DNA of 39,124 nucleotides from Silicimonas sp. (GCA_013002465.1 JABDJO010000092.1:1-39124), one strand, 5' to 3'. Numbered from the stretch's first letter, positions 15,407 through 24,246 are shown. Translations and numbers: made by a program. The notes: generated from the letters alone by a model not told the origin.

Positions 15407-17584
15407 ATGACCGCTGTTACCAATTTCCTGTCTGCTTCCATTCCGCCAGCCAAAACGCTGGAAGGAATGGATTTTTCCGGCCCAGACCGTTTTATGAACC
15501 GCGAATTGTCGTGGCTAGCATTCAACTGGCGGGTGTTGGGCGAGGCTCAAAACCCACGTGTACCCTTGCTGGAACGGCTGCGGTTTCTGTCGATTTCGGC
15601 GACGAACCTTGATGAATTCTACACCGTTCGGGTCGCTGGTTTGCGCGAACTGGCCCATGCGGGCAAGACCACGCCCGCCGCCGATGGCCTGACCCCGGCC
15701 GAACAGTTGATCCTGATCGACCGCGACGCCCGCGCGCTGCAAGAGCGCCAACAAGAGGTCTGGGCTGCCTTGCGCAACGAATTGGCGACAGTGCAGATCA
15801 TGCTTCTTGAGCGGGACGCGCTGAGCGAGGATGACAAGACGCACCTGGAGCATGTCTTTCTGACCCAGGTCTTTCCCATCCTGTCGCCCCTGGCCATCGA
15901 CCCCGCACACCCCTTCCCCTTCATTGCCAACGAAGGGTATTCGCTGGCCCTGGAACTGGTGCGGAAATCCGACAAACGGCCCTTGCGCGCACTGCTGCCG
16001 ATCCCGGCGCAGGTCGAACGTTTCATCGCCCTGCCTTCCGACGAAGGCATGCACCGGTTTCTGCCGCTGGAAGAGCTATTGCTGTTGCATCTGGACCAGT
16101 TGTTCCCGGGCTATCGTATGTCAGGACACTGCACGTTCCGGGTCTTGCGCGACAGCGATCTGGAACTTGAGGACGAGGCCGAAGACCTGGTGCGCGAATT
16201 TGAGGTCGCCCTGAAACGGCGGCGGCGCGGCGAAGTTGTACGTCTTACAATGTCGACCGATGCGCCCGACAAGCTGCGCCGGATGATCATGGAAGAACTT
16301 CAAGTCACCGAAACCGAAGTACTGGATTTGCCCGGTATGCTGGGTCTGAGCGATCTTTCGGAACTGGTTCTGGACGCCCGCCCCGATTTGTTGTGGCCGC
16401 CCTTTCAACCAAGGGTACCGGAACGGGTCCAGGACCATGACGGCGACATGTTCGCAGCGATCCGCCAGAAGGACATGCTGCTGCACCACCCCTATGAAAC
16501 CTTCGACATGGTGATCCGCTTCCTTGCCCAGGCGGCGCGGGACCCGGATGTGGTGGCAATCAAGCAGACGCTTTACCGCACCTCGCGCGACAGCCCCATT
16601 GTGGCGGCCTTGTGCGAAGCGGCCGAGGATGGAAAATCGGTCACCGCACTTGTTGAGTTGAAGGCACGGTTCGACGAAGCCGCCAACATCCGCCAGTCCA
16701 GGCGCCTGGAACGGTCCGGCGCCCATGTGGTGTACGGCTTCCTGAATTATAAGACCCACGCCAAGATCTCGACCGTGGTGCGCCGTGAGGGCGGCGAATT
16801 GGTCACCTATACCCATTTCGGCACCGGCAATTACCACCCGATCACCGCGAAGGTTTACACCGACCTCAGCCTTTTCACCTGCGATGCCGCATTGGGCCGG
16901 GATGCCACCAAGGTTTTCAACTATCTGTCGGGATACGCCCAGCCTGTAGGGATGGAGAACCTTAAGGTGTCGCCTCTGGATCTGAAAAACACACTTCTAG
17001 AGCGTATTGCGGAAGAAGCCGAGAACGCGCTCCAGGGTCAACCTGCCGCGATCTGGGCCAAGATGAATGCGCTGATCGAACCCGATGTGATCGACGCGCT
17101 TTATCTGGCCAGCCAGGCTGGGGTGAAGATTGATCTGGTGATCCGAGGGATTTGCGGGCTGAAGCCCGGTGTGAAAGGGCTATCGGACAATATTCGGGTG
17201 AAATCGGTGGTGGGCCGGTTCCTTGAACATTCGCGCATCGTCTGTTTCGGCGCCGGCCATGCCTTGCCGCACAAAAAGGCGCGGGTTTATATCTCGTCCG
17301 CCGACTGGATGGGCCGGAACCTGAACCGGCGGGTCGAAACCCTGGTGGAATGCACCAATGCGACCGTGAAGGCCCAGATCGTCAGCCAGATCATGGCCGC
17401 GAACATGGCGGATGTCGCCCAAAGCTGGATGCTGGGGCCGGACGGCACCTATGAGCGCGGGGTCGTGGGCGAAGGCGAGCGGGCGTTCAACTGCCACCGG
17501 TTCTTCATGGAAAATCCCTCGCTCTCGGGACGAGGCTCGGCGGGGGCGTCGGATGTGCCGGAACTGGCCCATAGTCCCGAATGA
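15407..17584 (+). CDS. ppk1: Polyphosphate kinase 1
   Basis: A 725-residue enzyme that reversibly makes polyphosphate from ATP. The N-terminal domain opens with RFMNRELSWLAFNWRVL and carries FLSISATNLDEFYTVRVAGL. The two PLD-like catalytic domains hold the autophosphorylated histidine H451 in KTHAK and the second essential histidine H470 in THFGTGNYHP, 19 residues apart as in E. coli PPK1. VAIKQTLYRTS and ELKARFDEAANI line the active site, and SADWMGRNLNRRVE lies near the C terminus. The ATG at 15407 was chosen; one at 15398 is also possible, and neither has a strong Shine-Dalgarno, consistent with read-through from hda about 40 bases upstream. The exopolyphosphatase gene is about 1 kb downstream. 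Confidence 0.95.
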   Translation: MTAVTNFLSASIPPAKTLEGMDFSGPDRFMNRELSWLAFNWRVLGEAQNPRVPLLERLRFLSISATNLDEFYTVRVAGLRELAHAGKTTPAADGLTPAEQLILIDRDARALQERQQEVWAALRNELATVQIMLLERDALSEDDKTHLEHVFLTQVFPILSPLAIDPAHPFPFIANEGYSLALELVRKSDKRPLRALLPIPAQVERFIALPSDEGMHRFLPLEELLLLHLDQLFPGYRMSGHCTFRVLRDSDLELEDEAEDLVREFEVALKRRRRGEVVRLTMSTDAPDKLRRMIMEELQVTETEVLDLPGMLGLSDLSELVLDARPDLLWPPFQPRVPERVQDHDGDMFAAIRQKDMLLHHPYETFDMVIRFLAQAARDPDVVAIKQTLYRTSRDSPIVAALCEAAEDGKSVTALVELKARFDEAANIRQSRRLERSGAHVVYGFLNYKTHAKISTVVRREGGELVTYTHFGTGNYHPITAKVYTDLSLFTCDAALGRDATKVFNYLSGYAQPVGMENLKVSPLDLKNTLLERIAEEAENALQGQPAAIWAKMNALIEPDVIDALYLASQAGVKIDLVIRGICGLKPGVKGLSDNIRVKSVVGRFLEHSRIVCFGAGHALPHKKARVYISSADWMGRNLNRRVETLVECTNATVKAQIVSQIMAANMADVAQSWMLGPDGTYERGVVGEGERAFNCHRFFMENPSLSGRGSAGASDVPELAHSPE

Positions 17585-17597
17585 CAGAGCGCTACGC

Positions 17598-18398
17598 TTA
17601 AGAGACGCTTTTTAGAAATGCCCGAACGATCACCTCCAGCTTTGCCGCCCCGACAGGGGCGCTGGCCTTGGTGTGTTCGTGGCTGATCACTTCGTTTCCA
17701 AGCCCGGCGGCCATGTTGGTGACGACCGAAACGGCACAGCACCGCATCCCCAGGAAACGGCCCAGGATGATCTCGGGCACGGTCGACATCCCGACCGCAT
17801 CGGCGCCGAGGATTTTCAGCGCCTTGATTTCCGCCGGCGTTTCGAAATTCGGGCCGGAATACCAGGCATAGACGCCCTCGATCAGCGGTATATCGGCCGT
17901 CTTGGCGTGATCCTTCAGGGCCGCGCGCAGGTCGGGGTCATAGGCATCGGTGAGGTTGACGAACCTGCGGTCGGTCGGCTCTCCGATGAGGGGGCTGAGG
18001 CCCGAATAGTTGAGGTGATCGCGGATCAGCATCAGGTTGCCCGGCGGTATCTCGGGCAGGAACGATCCACAGGCATTTGTGGCGAACAGCGTATCGACCC
18101 CAAGGGCCGAGAGCACCTCAAGCGGTATCCGCATGGCATCGGCGCGCCCATTTTCATAGTAATGTTCGCGCCCGCCCAGGATAGCGACCTCGACCCCTTC
18201 CAATGTGCCGATCACCAGTTTCGGGCTGTGGCCTGAAACACCGGCATGGGGAAAGCCCGGAATATCGGCATAATCAATCGCCGTGCCTTCGACCACATCG
18301 GCCAGATGGCCCAGCCCTGACCCGAGTATGAACCCAATGCGCGCCCGAGGGTCTTTGATACGGTCGCGGATGGCTGAAAGCGCGGTGTTGGAACTCAT
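17598..18398 (-). CDS. Purine-nucleoside phosphorylase
   Basis: A 266-residue trimeric-type PNP/MTAP-family enzyme that splits purine nucleosides with phosphate to base and ribose-1-phosphate. Landmarks are GFILGSGLGHLAD at the N terminus (phosphate loop), FPHAGVSGHSPKL, GREHYYENGRADAMRIP, TNACGSFLPEIPPGNLMLIRDHLN, GVYAWYSGPNFETPAEIK and GADAVGMSTVPEI, with V-T-N-MAAG near the end containing the purine-binding Asn. The gene lies in the reverse direction between ppk1 and ppx. Its stop is 13 bases from the ppk1 stop. The start ATG (18396-18398) has no obvious Shine-Dalgarno. Shared regulation with polyphosphate genes is not implied. Confidence 0.92.
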   Translation of the reverse strand: MSSNTALSAIRDRIKDPRARIGFILGSGLGHLADVVEGTAIDYADIPGFPHAGVSGHSPKLVIGTLEGVEVAILGGREHYYENGRADAMRIPLEVLSALGVDTLFATNACGSFLPEIPPGNLMLIRDHLNYSGLSPLIGEPTDRRFVNLTDAYDPDLRAALKDHAKTADIPLIEGVYAWYSGPNFETPAEIKALKILGADAVGMSTVPEIILGRFLGMRCCAVSVVTNMAAGLGNEVISHEHTKASAPVGAAKLEVIVRAFLKSVS

Positions 18399-18651
18399 GG
18401 GGCTGTATCCGGTGTTGTTGTGCCTTGATGGTGGCGCTTTGTGCTCGGGGCGGCAAGGTCTGTGACGAATTGATGCGGTGCAATGAATGAGCTTTTGACA
18501 GGACGCTCTTGTTATCGTTGTGAAATTCCATGGGCGCCAGTGATGATCCACGAAGGATCGGGATCGTGCGCGCCCCGACAATCCTGCCCCGGTGTTGACC
18601 CCTTTCGGTCCCCGGTGCAGTGTCGCGCCAGACCGGTGCGGAGGACCCTGA
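18399..18651. promoter_or_regulatory. Divergent pnp/ppx regulatory region
   Basis: 253 bases between divergent starts. A consensus -35 TTGACA lies at 18495-18500 pointing to ppx, with only a poor -10 (TTGTGA at 17 bases spacing). No operator or small RNA was recognised. No coding sequence was found. Confidence 0.35.
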
Positions 18652-20196
18652 ATGGACAACGTCAGATCAGGCGAAACCAGCGACCGGAGTCTGTTCGAAA
18701 AACCATTGTTCAACGACCCCGAGGCGCGTGCGCTTTCGCGGGTGGGCGTTGTCGATGTTGGTTCGAACTCGGTCAGGATGGTGGTCTTTGACGGCGCGGC
18801 ACGATCCCCGGCTTATTTCTTTAACGAAAAGGTCATGGCGGGCCTTGGCGCAGAGATGGCCGAGTCCGGACATCTGAACCCCGATGGCCGCCAGCGCGCC
18901 TTGGCCGCGATCAAGCGGTTCCAGCTTTTGGCCGATGTGATGCGGATCGGCCCCCTCAGCACAGTGGCAACAGCGGCGGTGCGCGAGGCCGAGGACGGCT
19001 CTGACTTTTGCGACGAGGTCGAGCGTGAGACCGGGCTGAAGCTGATCGTCATCGACGGCGAGGAAGAGGCGCGGCTGTCGGCCCAGGGCGTTCTGCTGGG
19101 CTGGCCCGGGGCCTATGGTCTGGTCTGCGACATCGGCGGGTCGTCCATGGAACTGGCCGAGTTGCGCGACGGTCTGGTCGGCAAGCGCATATCGTCGAAG
19201 CTGGGGCCTCAGCGTCTGAAAACCATCAAGGGCGGCAAGAAAGGACTGAAAGAGCATCTGAAGGCCGAGGTCAGCGCCTTGGCCGAGGCCATGGGACCGC
19301 AGCGGGATCGTCTGTTTCTGGTCGGAGGATCCTGGCGTGCGCTGGCGCGGATCGACATGGACAGACGGGGCTATCCCCTTGCCGTGCTTCACGAATACCG
19401 GATGAGCCGAAAATCGGTCTATGCCACGATCGACTATATCCAGAACAACAACCCCGAGGAATTGCGCCTCAGGAGTGGCCTTGGCGAAGGGCGGATGGCG
19501 TTGGTGCCCCTGGCGGCGCAGGTTCTGAAGCACCTGGTGCGCGAATTCAAACCGCACGACATCGCCGTGTCGAGTTACGGCATCCGCGAAGGCATGTTGT
19601 ACGAACAGATGCCGCAAAAGCTGCGCGACCGCGACCCCTTGATCGAGGCCTGCCATTTTGCCGAGATGAAGGACGCGCGAATGCCGGGATTTGGCGACCG
19701 GCTGTATGAATTCGTCGCGCCTTTGTTCAAATCCCGGGGCGGGCCGAAAAAGCGGATCGTCAAGGCCGCCTGCCTTCTGCACGACGTCAGTTGGCGCGCG
19801 CATCCCGATTACCGCCACGAGGTCTGTTTCGACGAGGCAACCCGCGCCAATCTGGGCGGCATGACGCATCAGGAGCGGGTGTTTCTTGGCGTGGCACTTT
19901 TGCACCGCTACAAGAACAGCCGTGGCGGCTCGCCTTTCGAGGACCTGTTCGGCCTTCTAAGCGAAGACGCTTTGAAACAGGCCGAGATTCTGGGCAAGGC
20001 GCTTCGGTTTGGCGCCATGCTGACCGCATCGGAAGACGAAAAGATGGGGTCGCTGAAATACTATCCGAAAAAGGGTCGGCTCGAAATGCGGCTCGCCCCG
20101 GGTACGCGCGAACTTTATGGCGAGGTCGCCGAGGCACGGTTGAACTCGCTGGCGGGGGCCTTGGGTGTTGGCGAGGTTGTGGTGAAGGGGCGTTAG
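18652..20196 (+). CDS. ppx: Exopolyphosphatase / GppA family phosphatase
   Basis: A 514-residue actin-fold phosphatase that trims polyphosphate from the end, or hydrolyses pppGpp. Motifs in order: phosphate 1 loop VDVGSNSVRMVVFDG (about 41-55), TAAVREAEDG, the acidic EEEARLSAQGV, phosphate 2 loop CDIGGSSMELAEL, and FLVGGSWRALARID. The C-terminal HD-like helical part begins around KAACLLHDVSWRAHPDYRHEVCFDE. GGAGG lies six bases before the ATG. Near-perfect -35 sequence TTGACA occurs at 18495-18500 without a convincing -10. It is divergent from pnp and follows ppk1, so the window encodes both synthesis and breakdown of polyphosphate. Confidence 0.92.
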   Translation: MDNVRSGETSDRSLFEKPLFNDPEARALSRVGVVDVGSNSVRMVVFDGAARSPAYFFNEKVMAGLGAEMAESGHLNPDGRQRALAAIKRFQLLADVMRIGPLSTVATAAVREAEDGSDFCDEVERETGLKLIVIDGEEEARLSAQGVLLGWPGAYGLVCDIGGSSMELAELRDGLVGKRISSKLGPQRLKTIKGGKKGLKEHLKAEVSALAEAMGPQRDRLFLVGGSWRALARIDMDRRGYPLAVLHEYRMSRKSVYATIDYIQNNNPEELRLRSGLGEGRMALVPLAAQVLKHLVREFKPHDIAVSSYGIREGMLYEQMPQKLRDRDPLIEACHFAEMKDARMPGFGDRLYEFVAPLFKSRGGPKKRIVKAACLLHDVSWRAHPDYRHEVCFDEATRANLGGMTHQERVFLGVALLHRYKNSRGGSPFEDLFGLLSEDALKQAEILGKALRFGAMLTASEDEKMGSLKYYPKKGRLEMRLAPGTRELYGEVAEARLNSLAGALGVGEVVVKGR

Positions 20197-20226
20197 AGAA
20201 CGTTTTTATGTTTTGTGAGGATCATC

Positions 20227-20307
20227 ATGTCCGGCAAATGGCCAACGCGAAAGGGCAAGCCCGAAGGCCCGCCCATGACCGGCAGATGGCCGGTGCCGTT
20301 ATTCTGA
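20227..20307 (+). CDS. Possible 26-residue peptide with duplicated M-[ST]-G-[KR]-W-P
   Basis: A short frame with a good Shine-Dalgarno (GAGG, six bases before the ATG), 30 bases after the ppx stop. The peptide contains MSGKWP at its start and MTGRWP in its second half, separated by a basic, Gly/Pro-rich linker, and ends WPVPLF. The repeat is visible at DNA level too. I do not recognise the peptide. A longer, out-of-frame 41-codon frame (20210-20335) overlaps it but lacks the Shine-Dalgarno match. Whether either is translated cannot be settled from one sequence. Confidence 0.35.
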   Translation: MSGKWPTRKGKPEGPPMTGRWPVPLF

Positions 20308-20347
20308 CAGGACTGCTCGTCCGGTTTGGATAAGTTCCTGAGAACCG

Positions 20348-20644
20348 TCAGGCAAATATTAAGTCAAGGACATCGTCCGCTACGCCATTGTCGTCCGGTT
20401 CGGCCGGAAACATTGCCGGTGTATGCTCGATCGCCACAAGGGGAAGACCTGTAAATTCCTCGAACTCGGGCGCTTCGCCTGGTTCAACTGGTGGAATGAC
20501 GTCTGGCGGACCCATGGCTTCTGGCTCAGGCTGGACCGGAAGGTCTGCCGGTTGACCGGTATCCGGTAGGTTTGAGAGTGCGGTTTCGGCCATGCCCCGG
20601 CCCTCTGCGTTGCCGATAGCCTTCATGATTGCATTTGCCTTCAT
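20348..20644 (-). CDS. Small acidic Pro/Glu-rich hypothetical protein
   Basis: 98 residues of unknown function. A short basic or neutral start (MKANAIMKAIGNAEGRG) is followed by a very acidic, proline-rich body containing QPEPEAMGPPDV, PPVEPGEAPEFEEF and AEPDDNGVADDVLDL. The composition suggests an intrinsically disordered protein. There is no signal peptide or membrane segment. AAAAGGAA seven bases ahead of the ATG supports translation. It lies between ppx (other strand) and a small secreted protein gene on the same strand, from which it is separated by about 150 bases. Not recognised. Confidence 0.55.
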   Translation of the reverse strand: MKANAIMKAIGNAEGRGMAETALSNLPDTGQPADLPVQPEPEAMGPPDVIPPVEPGEAPEFEEFTGLPLVAIEHTPAMFPAEPDDNGVADDVLDLIFA

Positions 20645-20792
20645 GCCTGTATTCCTTTTGGAATTGATGTTTGTGAGGACCTCGATTTCAAAGAATTAAG
20701 GCAAAAGAAAGGCAAGCCCAAACATGTAAGCGGGTTCCGCCCAATCTCAATATTCTTGTGAAGAGATTGCGGTCGGCCCTCGCGCCATCGTG

Positions 20793-21071
20793 CTAAAGTT
20801 CAACCTCGCCATCTTCGCCGCTGTCGACATCAAGCGGGATTTTGCGGCGGATGATAATGTCGCCGTTCGGCAGGACTTCGGGCGGGTGGTAGGCGTTGAA
20901 TTCCTGCAGGAACCCTTCAAGGTCCTCCAGCGCCGGTTCCATTTCCGCCATGAAGCCTTGCATGAACAGGCGAAGCGCCTCGGCCATGAGATCGCGACCC
21001 TGTGGGTCGCTGTCCTGGGCGAAAGTGGGTGGGGCCAGTGCAAGGGTCGCTGTCACAATCAACCAGCGCAT
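20793..21071 (-). CDS. Small secreted protein, AAA+-misannotated type
   Basis: 92 residues with a clear cleavable signal peptide (MRWLIVTATLALAPPTFAQ). The mature part has a helical, Met-rich stretch (GRDLMAEALRLFMQGFMAEMEPALEDLEGFLQ) followed by YHPPEVLPNGDIIIRRK and an acidic tail. I recall small Rhodobacteraceae proteins with the same PEVLPNGDIIIRR ending that are often mislabelled AAA+ ATPases; no P-loop is present here. Function unknown; a periplasmic location is inferred. AGGA eight bases before the ATG (21069-21071) supports this start over Met codons further upstream. It lies downstream of the argF terminator. Confidence 0.7.
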   Translation of the reverse strand: MRWLIVTATLALAPPTFAQDSDPQGRDLMAEALRLFMQGFMAEMEPALEDLEGFLQEFNAYHPPEVLPNGDIIIRRKIPLDVDSGEDGEVEL

Positions 21072-21157
21072 GGTCTTGATCCTGTGCATGAGTGGTTTTG
21101 ACCCCATACACATAGACGATCACGCCGGAAATTTCGAGACCCGCCAGCCGCGAGCAC

Positions 21158-21190
21158 GATTTTTCTGCGAAAAATCGCGCCTTTGGCGCG
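21158..21190 (-). terminator. Double-hairpin terminator of argF
   Basis: Read on the minus strand just after the argF stop, CGCGCC-AAA-GGCGCG (21190-21176) is followed by ATTTTT, a good intrinsic terminator. The T run then forms the first arm of a second hairpin, GATTTTT-CGCAG-AAAAATC (21176-21158). The second could terminate transcription coming from the other side as well. Confidence 0.75.
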
Positions 21191-21196
21191 GTGGCT

Positions 21197-22123
21197 CTAG
21201 ACCCCCAAACACCACCTCATGACGGCCTTCTGCGCATGGAGCCGGTTTTCGGCTTCGTCGAAGATCACCGAATGGGGGCCGTCCATGACCGCGTTGGTTG
21301 CTTCATCCCCCCGATGCGCAGGCAGGCAGTGCATGAAAAGCGCGTCCGGATTGGCATGGCGCATCAGCTCTTCGTTGACCTGATAGGGCTGCAACTGGTT
21401 GTGGCGGCGCTGCTTGGTGGCTTCGCCATCGTGCATCGACACCCAGGTGTCGGCAACCACGAGGTCGGAGCCCCGAACCGCTTCGACGGGGTCGCGGATC
21501 AGGTCGACCGAAACGCCTTTCGAACGGGCGAGGTCGACGAACTCAGGTTCCGGGTCCAGTTGTTCGGGCCCGGTAATCACCATGTCAAAGCCGAACTGAC
21601 CGGCAGCGTGCAGGAACGAGGCACAGACGTTGTTGCCGTCTCCGGTCCAGACCACTTTTTTGCCGGCAATCGAGCCTCGGTGTTCTTCGAAGGTCATCAC
21701 GTCGGCCATGATCTGGCAGGGATGGCTGCGGTTTGTCAGCCCGTTGATCACCGGAACCGTGGCGTGTTCGGCAAGCTCCAGCAGCGCCAGTTCCTCGAAC
21801 GTGCGGATCATGATCATATCGACATAGCGCGACAGAACCCGGGCCGTGTCGGCGATGGTCTCACCATGGCCAAGCTGCATTTCCGAGCCCGTAAGCCCAA
21901 GGGTTTCGCCGCCAAGCTGGCGCACGCCCACTTCGAACGACACGCGCGTGCGGGTCGAGGGCTTTTCGAAGATCAGTGCGACGATGTGCCCGGCAAGCGG
22001 CTGGTTGTCGTCGGGCGTGCCCTTGGGGCGGCCGGCCCTGGCGGATTTCATCGCGCGGGCATTGTCGAGAATGGTCCGGAGATCGGCGGGGTCGGTTTTG
22101 TGGATGTCAAGAAAATGGGTCAT
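21197..22123 (-). CDS. argF: Ornithine carbamoyltransferase
   Basis: A 308-residue transcarbamylase that makes citrulline from ornithine and carbamoyl phosphate in arginine synthesis. The carbamoyl-phosphate loop [14 protein letters not shown] contains S-T-R-T-R, followed by [16 protein letters not shown], the HPCQ motif in [15 protein letters not shown], the ornithine-side [10 protein letters not shown], and [10 protein letters not shown] with the catalytic Cys. Length is typical of anabolic enzymes. The ATG at 22121-22123 is preceded by AAAGGG. argD is encoded immediately upstream on the same strand (52-base gap), so the two form an argDF operon. Confidence 0.97.
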   Translation of the reverse strand: MTHFLDIHKTDPADLRTILDNARAMKSARAGRPKGTPDDNQPLAGHIVALIFEKPSTRTRVSFEVGVRQLGGETLGLTGSEMQLGHGETIADTARVLSRYVDMIMIRTFEELALLELAEHATVPVINGLTNRSHPCQIMADVMTFEEHRGSIAGKKVVWTGDGNNVCASFLHAAGQFGFDMVITGPEQLDPEPEFVDLARSKGVSVDLIRDPVEAVRGSDLVVADTWVSMHDGEATKQRRHNQLQPYQVNEELMRHANPDALFMHCLPAHRGDEATNAVMDGPHSVIFDEAENRLHAQKAVMRWCLGV

Positions 22124-22175
22124 GTCGGTACGCCCTTTCAGACGTTGGAAGTGCATATTTTCAGCAAGATGAAGA

Positions 22176-23351
22176 TCAGGACTTGAGTGCCCGGGCAGTC
22201 TGGTCAAGGCGGCGGACGGCTTCGGCGATGTCTTCGTCGGTGATGGTCAGCGCGGGCAAAAGCCGGATCACGTTGTCGGCGGCGGGCACGACGATCAGGT
22301 TCTGGTCGTAGGCCGCCTGAACGACTTCGGCCACCGGCGGTTTGCAGCGGATGCCAAGCATCAGCCCAGCCCCACGGACGCTTTCGAAGGTGTCGGGGTG
22401 TTCGGCCAGCAGCCCTTCGAGTTTTTGCCGAAGCGCCCCCGCCTTGCGATTGACCTCGCCCAGGAAGTCTTCATCGGCGACCACCTTCATGACCGCATTC
22501 CCGACGGCCGTGGCCAGGGGATTGCCGCCGTAGGTCGATCCATGGGTGCCGACCACCATGCCCGCGGCGGCCTCTTCCGTCGCCAAGACCGCGCCCAGGG
22601 GAAAGCCGCCGCCGATCCCTTTGGCGACCATCATGATGTCGGGGGAGATTCCGGCCCATTCGTGGGCGAAAAGCTTGCCGGTGCGCCCCATGCCGCATTG
22701 CACTTCGTCAAGGATCAACAGGGCACCGGTTTCATCGCAGAGGTCGCGCAGCCCCTTCAGGCATTGGTCCGGCAAGGGCAGGATGCCGCCTTCGCCCATC
22801 ACCGGTTCGACCAGGACGGCAGCAGTCTGGTCAGTAACAGCGGCGCGCAGGGCGTCGTGATCGCCAAAGGGCACATGGGTGAAACCCGGAAGAACGGGAC
22901 CAAACCCTTTGACCATCTTTTCCGCGCCCGACGCGGCAATGGCCGCCGTGGACCGGCCGTGAAAGCAGCCTTCGAAGGTTACAATGTCGATCCGCTCGGG
23001 CTGGCCTTTGTCGTGCCAGTATTTGCGCGCCATCTTGATTGCCAATTCGGCGGCTTCGGTGCCCGAGTTCGTGAAGAACACGGTGTCGGCAAAGGTCGCA
23101 TCGACCAACCGGTCGGCAAGTTCCTTTTGCCCCGGAATCTCGTAAAGGTTCGACACATGCCAAAGCGCCTCGGCCTGTCCGGTCAGCGCTTTGACCAGGA
23201 TCGGATTGGCATGACCAAGAAGCGTCACAGCAATACCGGAACCCATGTCGAGAAAACGTCGCCCGTCCGCCTCGATCAGCCAGGAGCCTTCGCCCTTCAC
23301 AAAGTTCAGGGGCGCACGGGAATAGGTCGGCAGAACAGAAGGGATCATCAT
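22176..23351 (-). CDS. argD: Acetylornithine aminotransferase
   Basis: A 391-residue class III PLP aminotransferase. It opens [18 protein letters not shown], with [12 protein letters not shown], the phosphate-binding [48 protein letters not shown] with the cofactor Asp, and Lys244 in [14 protein letters not shown] as the PLP Schiff base. It transaminates N-acetylglutamate semialdehyde in arginine synthesis and often also serves in lysine synthesis. Two consecutive ATGs (23351, 23348) both follow AAGGA; either may be the start. It is the first gene of the argDF operon and is divergent from a cytochrome c gene across 260 bases. Confidence 0.95.
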   Translation of the reverse strand: MMIPSVLPTYSRAPLNFVKGEGSWLIEADGRRFLDMGSGIAVTLLGHANPILVKALTGQAEALWHVSNLYEIPGQKELADRLVDATFADTVFFTNSGTEAAELAIKMARKYWHDKGQPERIDIVTFEGCFHGRSTAAIAASGAEKMVKGFGPVLPGFTHVPFGDHDALRAAVTDQTAAVLVEPVMGEGGILPLPDQCLKGLRDLCDETGALLILDEVQCGMGRTGKLFAHEWAGISPDIMMVAKGIGGGFPLGAVLATEEAAAGMVVGTHGSTYGGNPLATAVGNAVMKVVADEDFLGEVNRKAGALRQKLEGLLAEHPDTFESVRGAGLMLGIRCKPPVAEVVQAAYDQNLIVVPAADNVIRLLPALTITDEDIAEAVRRLDQTARALKS

Positions 23352-23541
23352 CGGAGTTCCTTATCGAGAACCAAAGACGTGCCAGCGGTCGCTGGTCAAG
23401 TCAACGCGTTGTGGAAAGAGGACGTGCGGAAGCGGACGCTGGATCAGCGTCGGCGTCGGGGCGATTGGATCGTCGTGCACGTCATGGCGACCGGATACGC
23501 GATGCCAGTGTGAAAGGGAAGCCCCATGTCGCACGCTTGAA

Positions 23542-23582
23542 TTGATTTTCGTCAATCCCGGCCGCTGGTGGGTTCCTAGCAT
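23542..23582 (+). promoter_or_regulatory. FNR/DNR-type site with class II promoter spacing
   Basis: TTGAT-TTTC-GTCAA at 23542-23555 matches the FNR-family consensus TTGAT-N4-ATCAA at nine of ten positions; the GTCAA half also fits DNR-type NO regulators. A -10-like TAGCAT lies at 23577-23582. A start about seven bases beyond it places the centre of the site near -41.5, the classic position for activation by FNR. The cytochrome c gene begins at 23612. FnrL is a known global regulator in rhodobacters; the assignment here is by motif and spacing. Confidence 0.7.
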
Positions 23583-23611
23583 TCCCCCATCCACTCGGAA
23601 GGAGAAGCGAG

Positions 23612-24028
23612 ATGACTTTCAAATTAAAGGGATACCTTGCAGCCGGCATGCTTCTGGCAATTGCGGGTACCGCACAGGCACAGGAAACGACATTCGGCAA
23701 AGCCTCGTTTGATCGGAACTGTGCAGTCTGCCATGGGGCCAACGGGGCCGGAGACGGCATTGTGGCCGAACTTTTTGAGCAACGCCCGCGCAACCTCAGA
23801 TCATTGGCCAAGGACAACAATGGCGTTTTCCCGTTCAGCGAGGTTTATCAGGCGATCAACGGACGCCGCGACATTCGCGGACATGGCAGCAGTGAAATGC
23901 CGATCTGGGGCGATCTGTTTTCTGAAGAAGCGCTTCCCATGACGTTCCATCCCGGCGTCAGCGCCGAGGAATTGGTCCAGGGGCGTATCCTGTCGTTGGT
24001 CTACTATCTGCAGTCCATTCAGGAGTAA
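23612..24028 (+). CDS. Periplasmic mono-haem cytochrome c
   Basis: 138 residues. The signal peptide is MTFKLKGYLAAGMLLAIAGTAQA, followed by a single class I cytochrome c domain. The haem is bound by C37-AV-C40-H41, in CAVCHGANGAGDG, and the probable sixth ligand is Met96 in GSSEMPIWGD. AAGGAGAAG precedes the ATG. A periplasmic electron-carrier role follows from family knowledge; the partner oxidase or reductase is not identifiable, and no nitrate, nitrite or cbb3 genes lie in the window. The upstream FNR-type site suggests induction at low oxygen or by nitric oxide. It is divergent from the argDF operon. Confidence 0.88.
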   Translation: MTFKLKGYLAAGMLLAIAGTAQAQETTFGKASFDRNCAVCHGANGAGDGIVAELFEQRPRNLRSLAKDNNGVFPFSEVYQAINGRRDIRGHGSSEMPIWGDLFSEEALPMTFHPGVSAEELVQGRILSLVYYLQSIQE

Positions 24029-24043
24029 TCCGGGCGGGTCCGC

Positions 24044-24100
24044 TCAGGCGGCAAGGGCCATAAGGACCAGAAGGGCGAGTGAGACCTGAAAAAGGCGCAT
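24044..24100 (-). CDS. Possible 18-residue hydrophobic peptide
   Basis: A tiny frame, MRLFQVSLALLVLMALAA, that would form a single short hydrophobic helix. AGAGAA lies about eight bases before the ATG. Its end is 15 bases past the convergent cytochrome c stop. Small hydrophobic peptides of this kind exist in bacteria, for example as regulatory leader peptides or type I toxins, but nothing here shows translation. It could equally be chance. Confidence 0.3.
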   Translation of the reverse strand: MRLFQVSLALLVLMALAA

Positions 24101-24246
24101 GGTAAATGTTCTCTTGGCAGCAGTTGTTCGCAATGTTTCGTTAAGAATTGCGGCAATATTTTGAGAACTGTCGGGCAATTGGCGAAATATCCCGCCACAG
24201 AGCGCGAAAAACGTGGCGTTTTGGAAACACTGCGCCCTTGGCGTGG

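Noticed and set aside
18667..19905. 412-codon minus-strand frame opposite ppx
   Set aside because: Shadow of ppx, which has all motifs of its family.
20210..20335. 41-codon frame overlapping the W-P peptide
   Set aside because: No Shine-Dalgarno at its ATG and no motif; the overlapping 26-codon frame is better supported.
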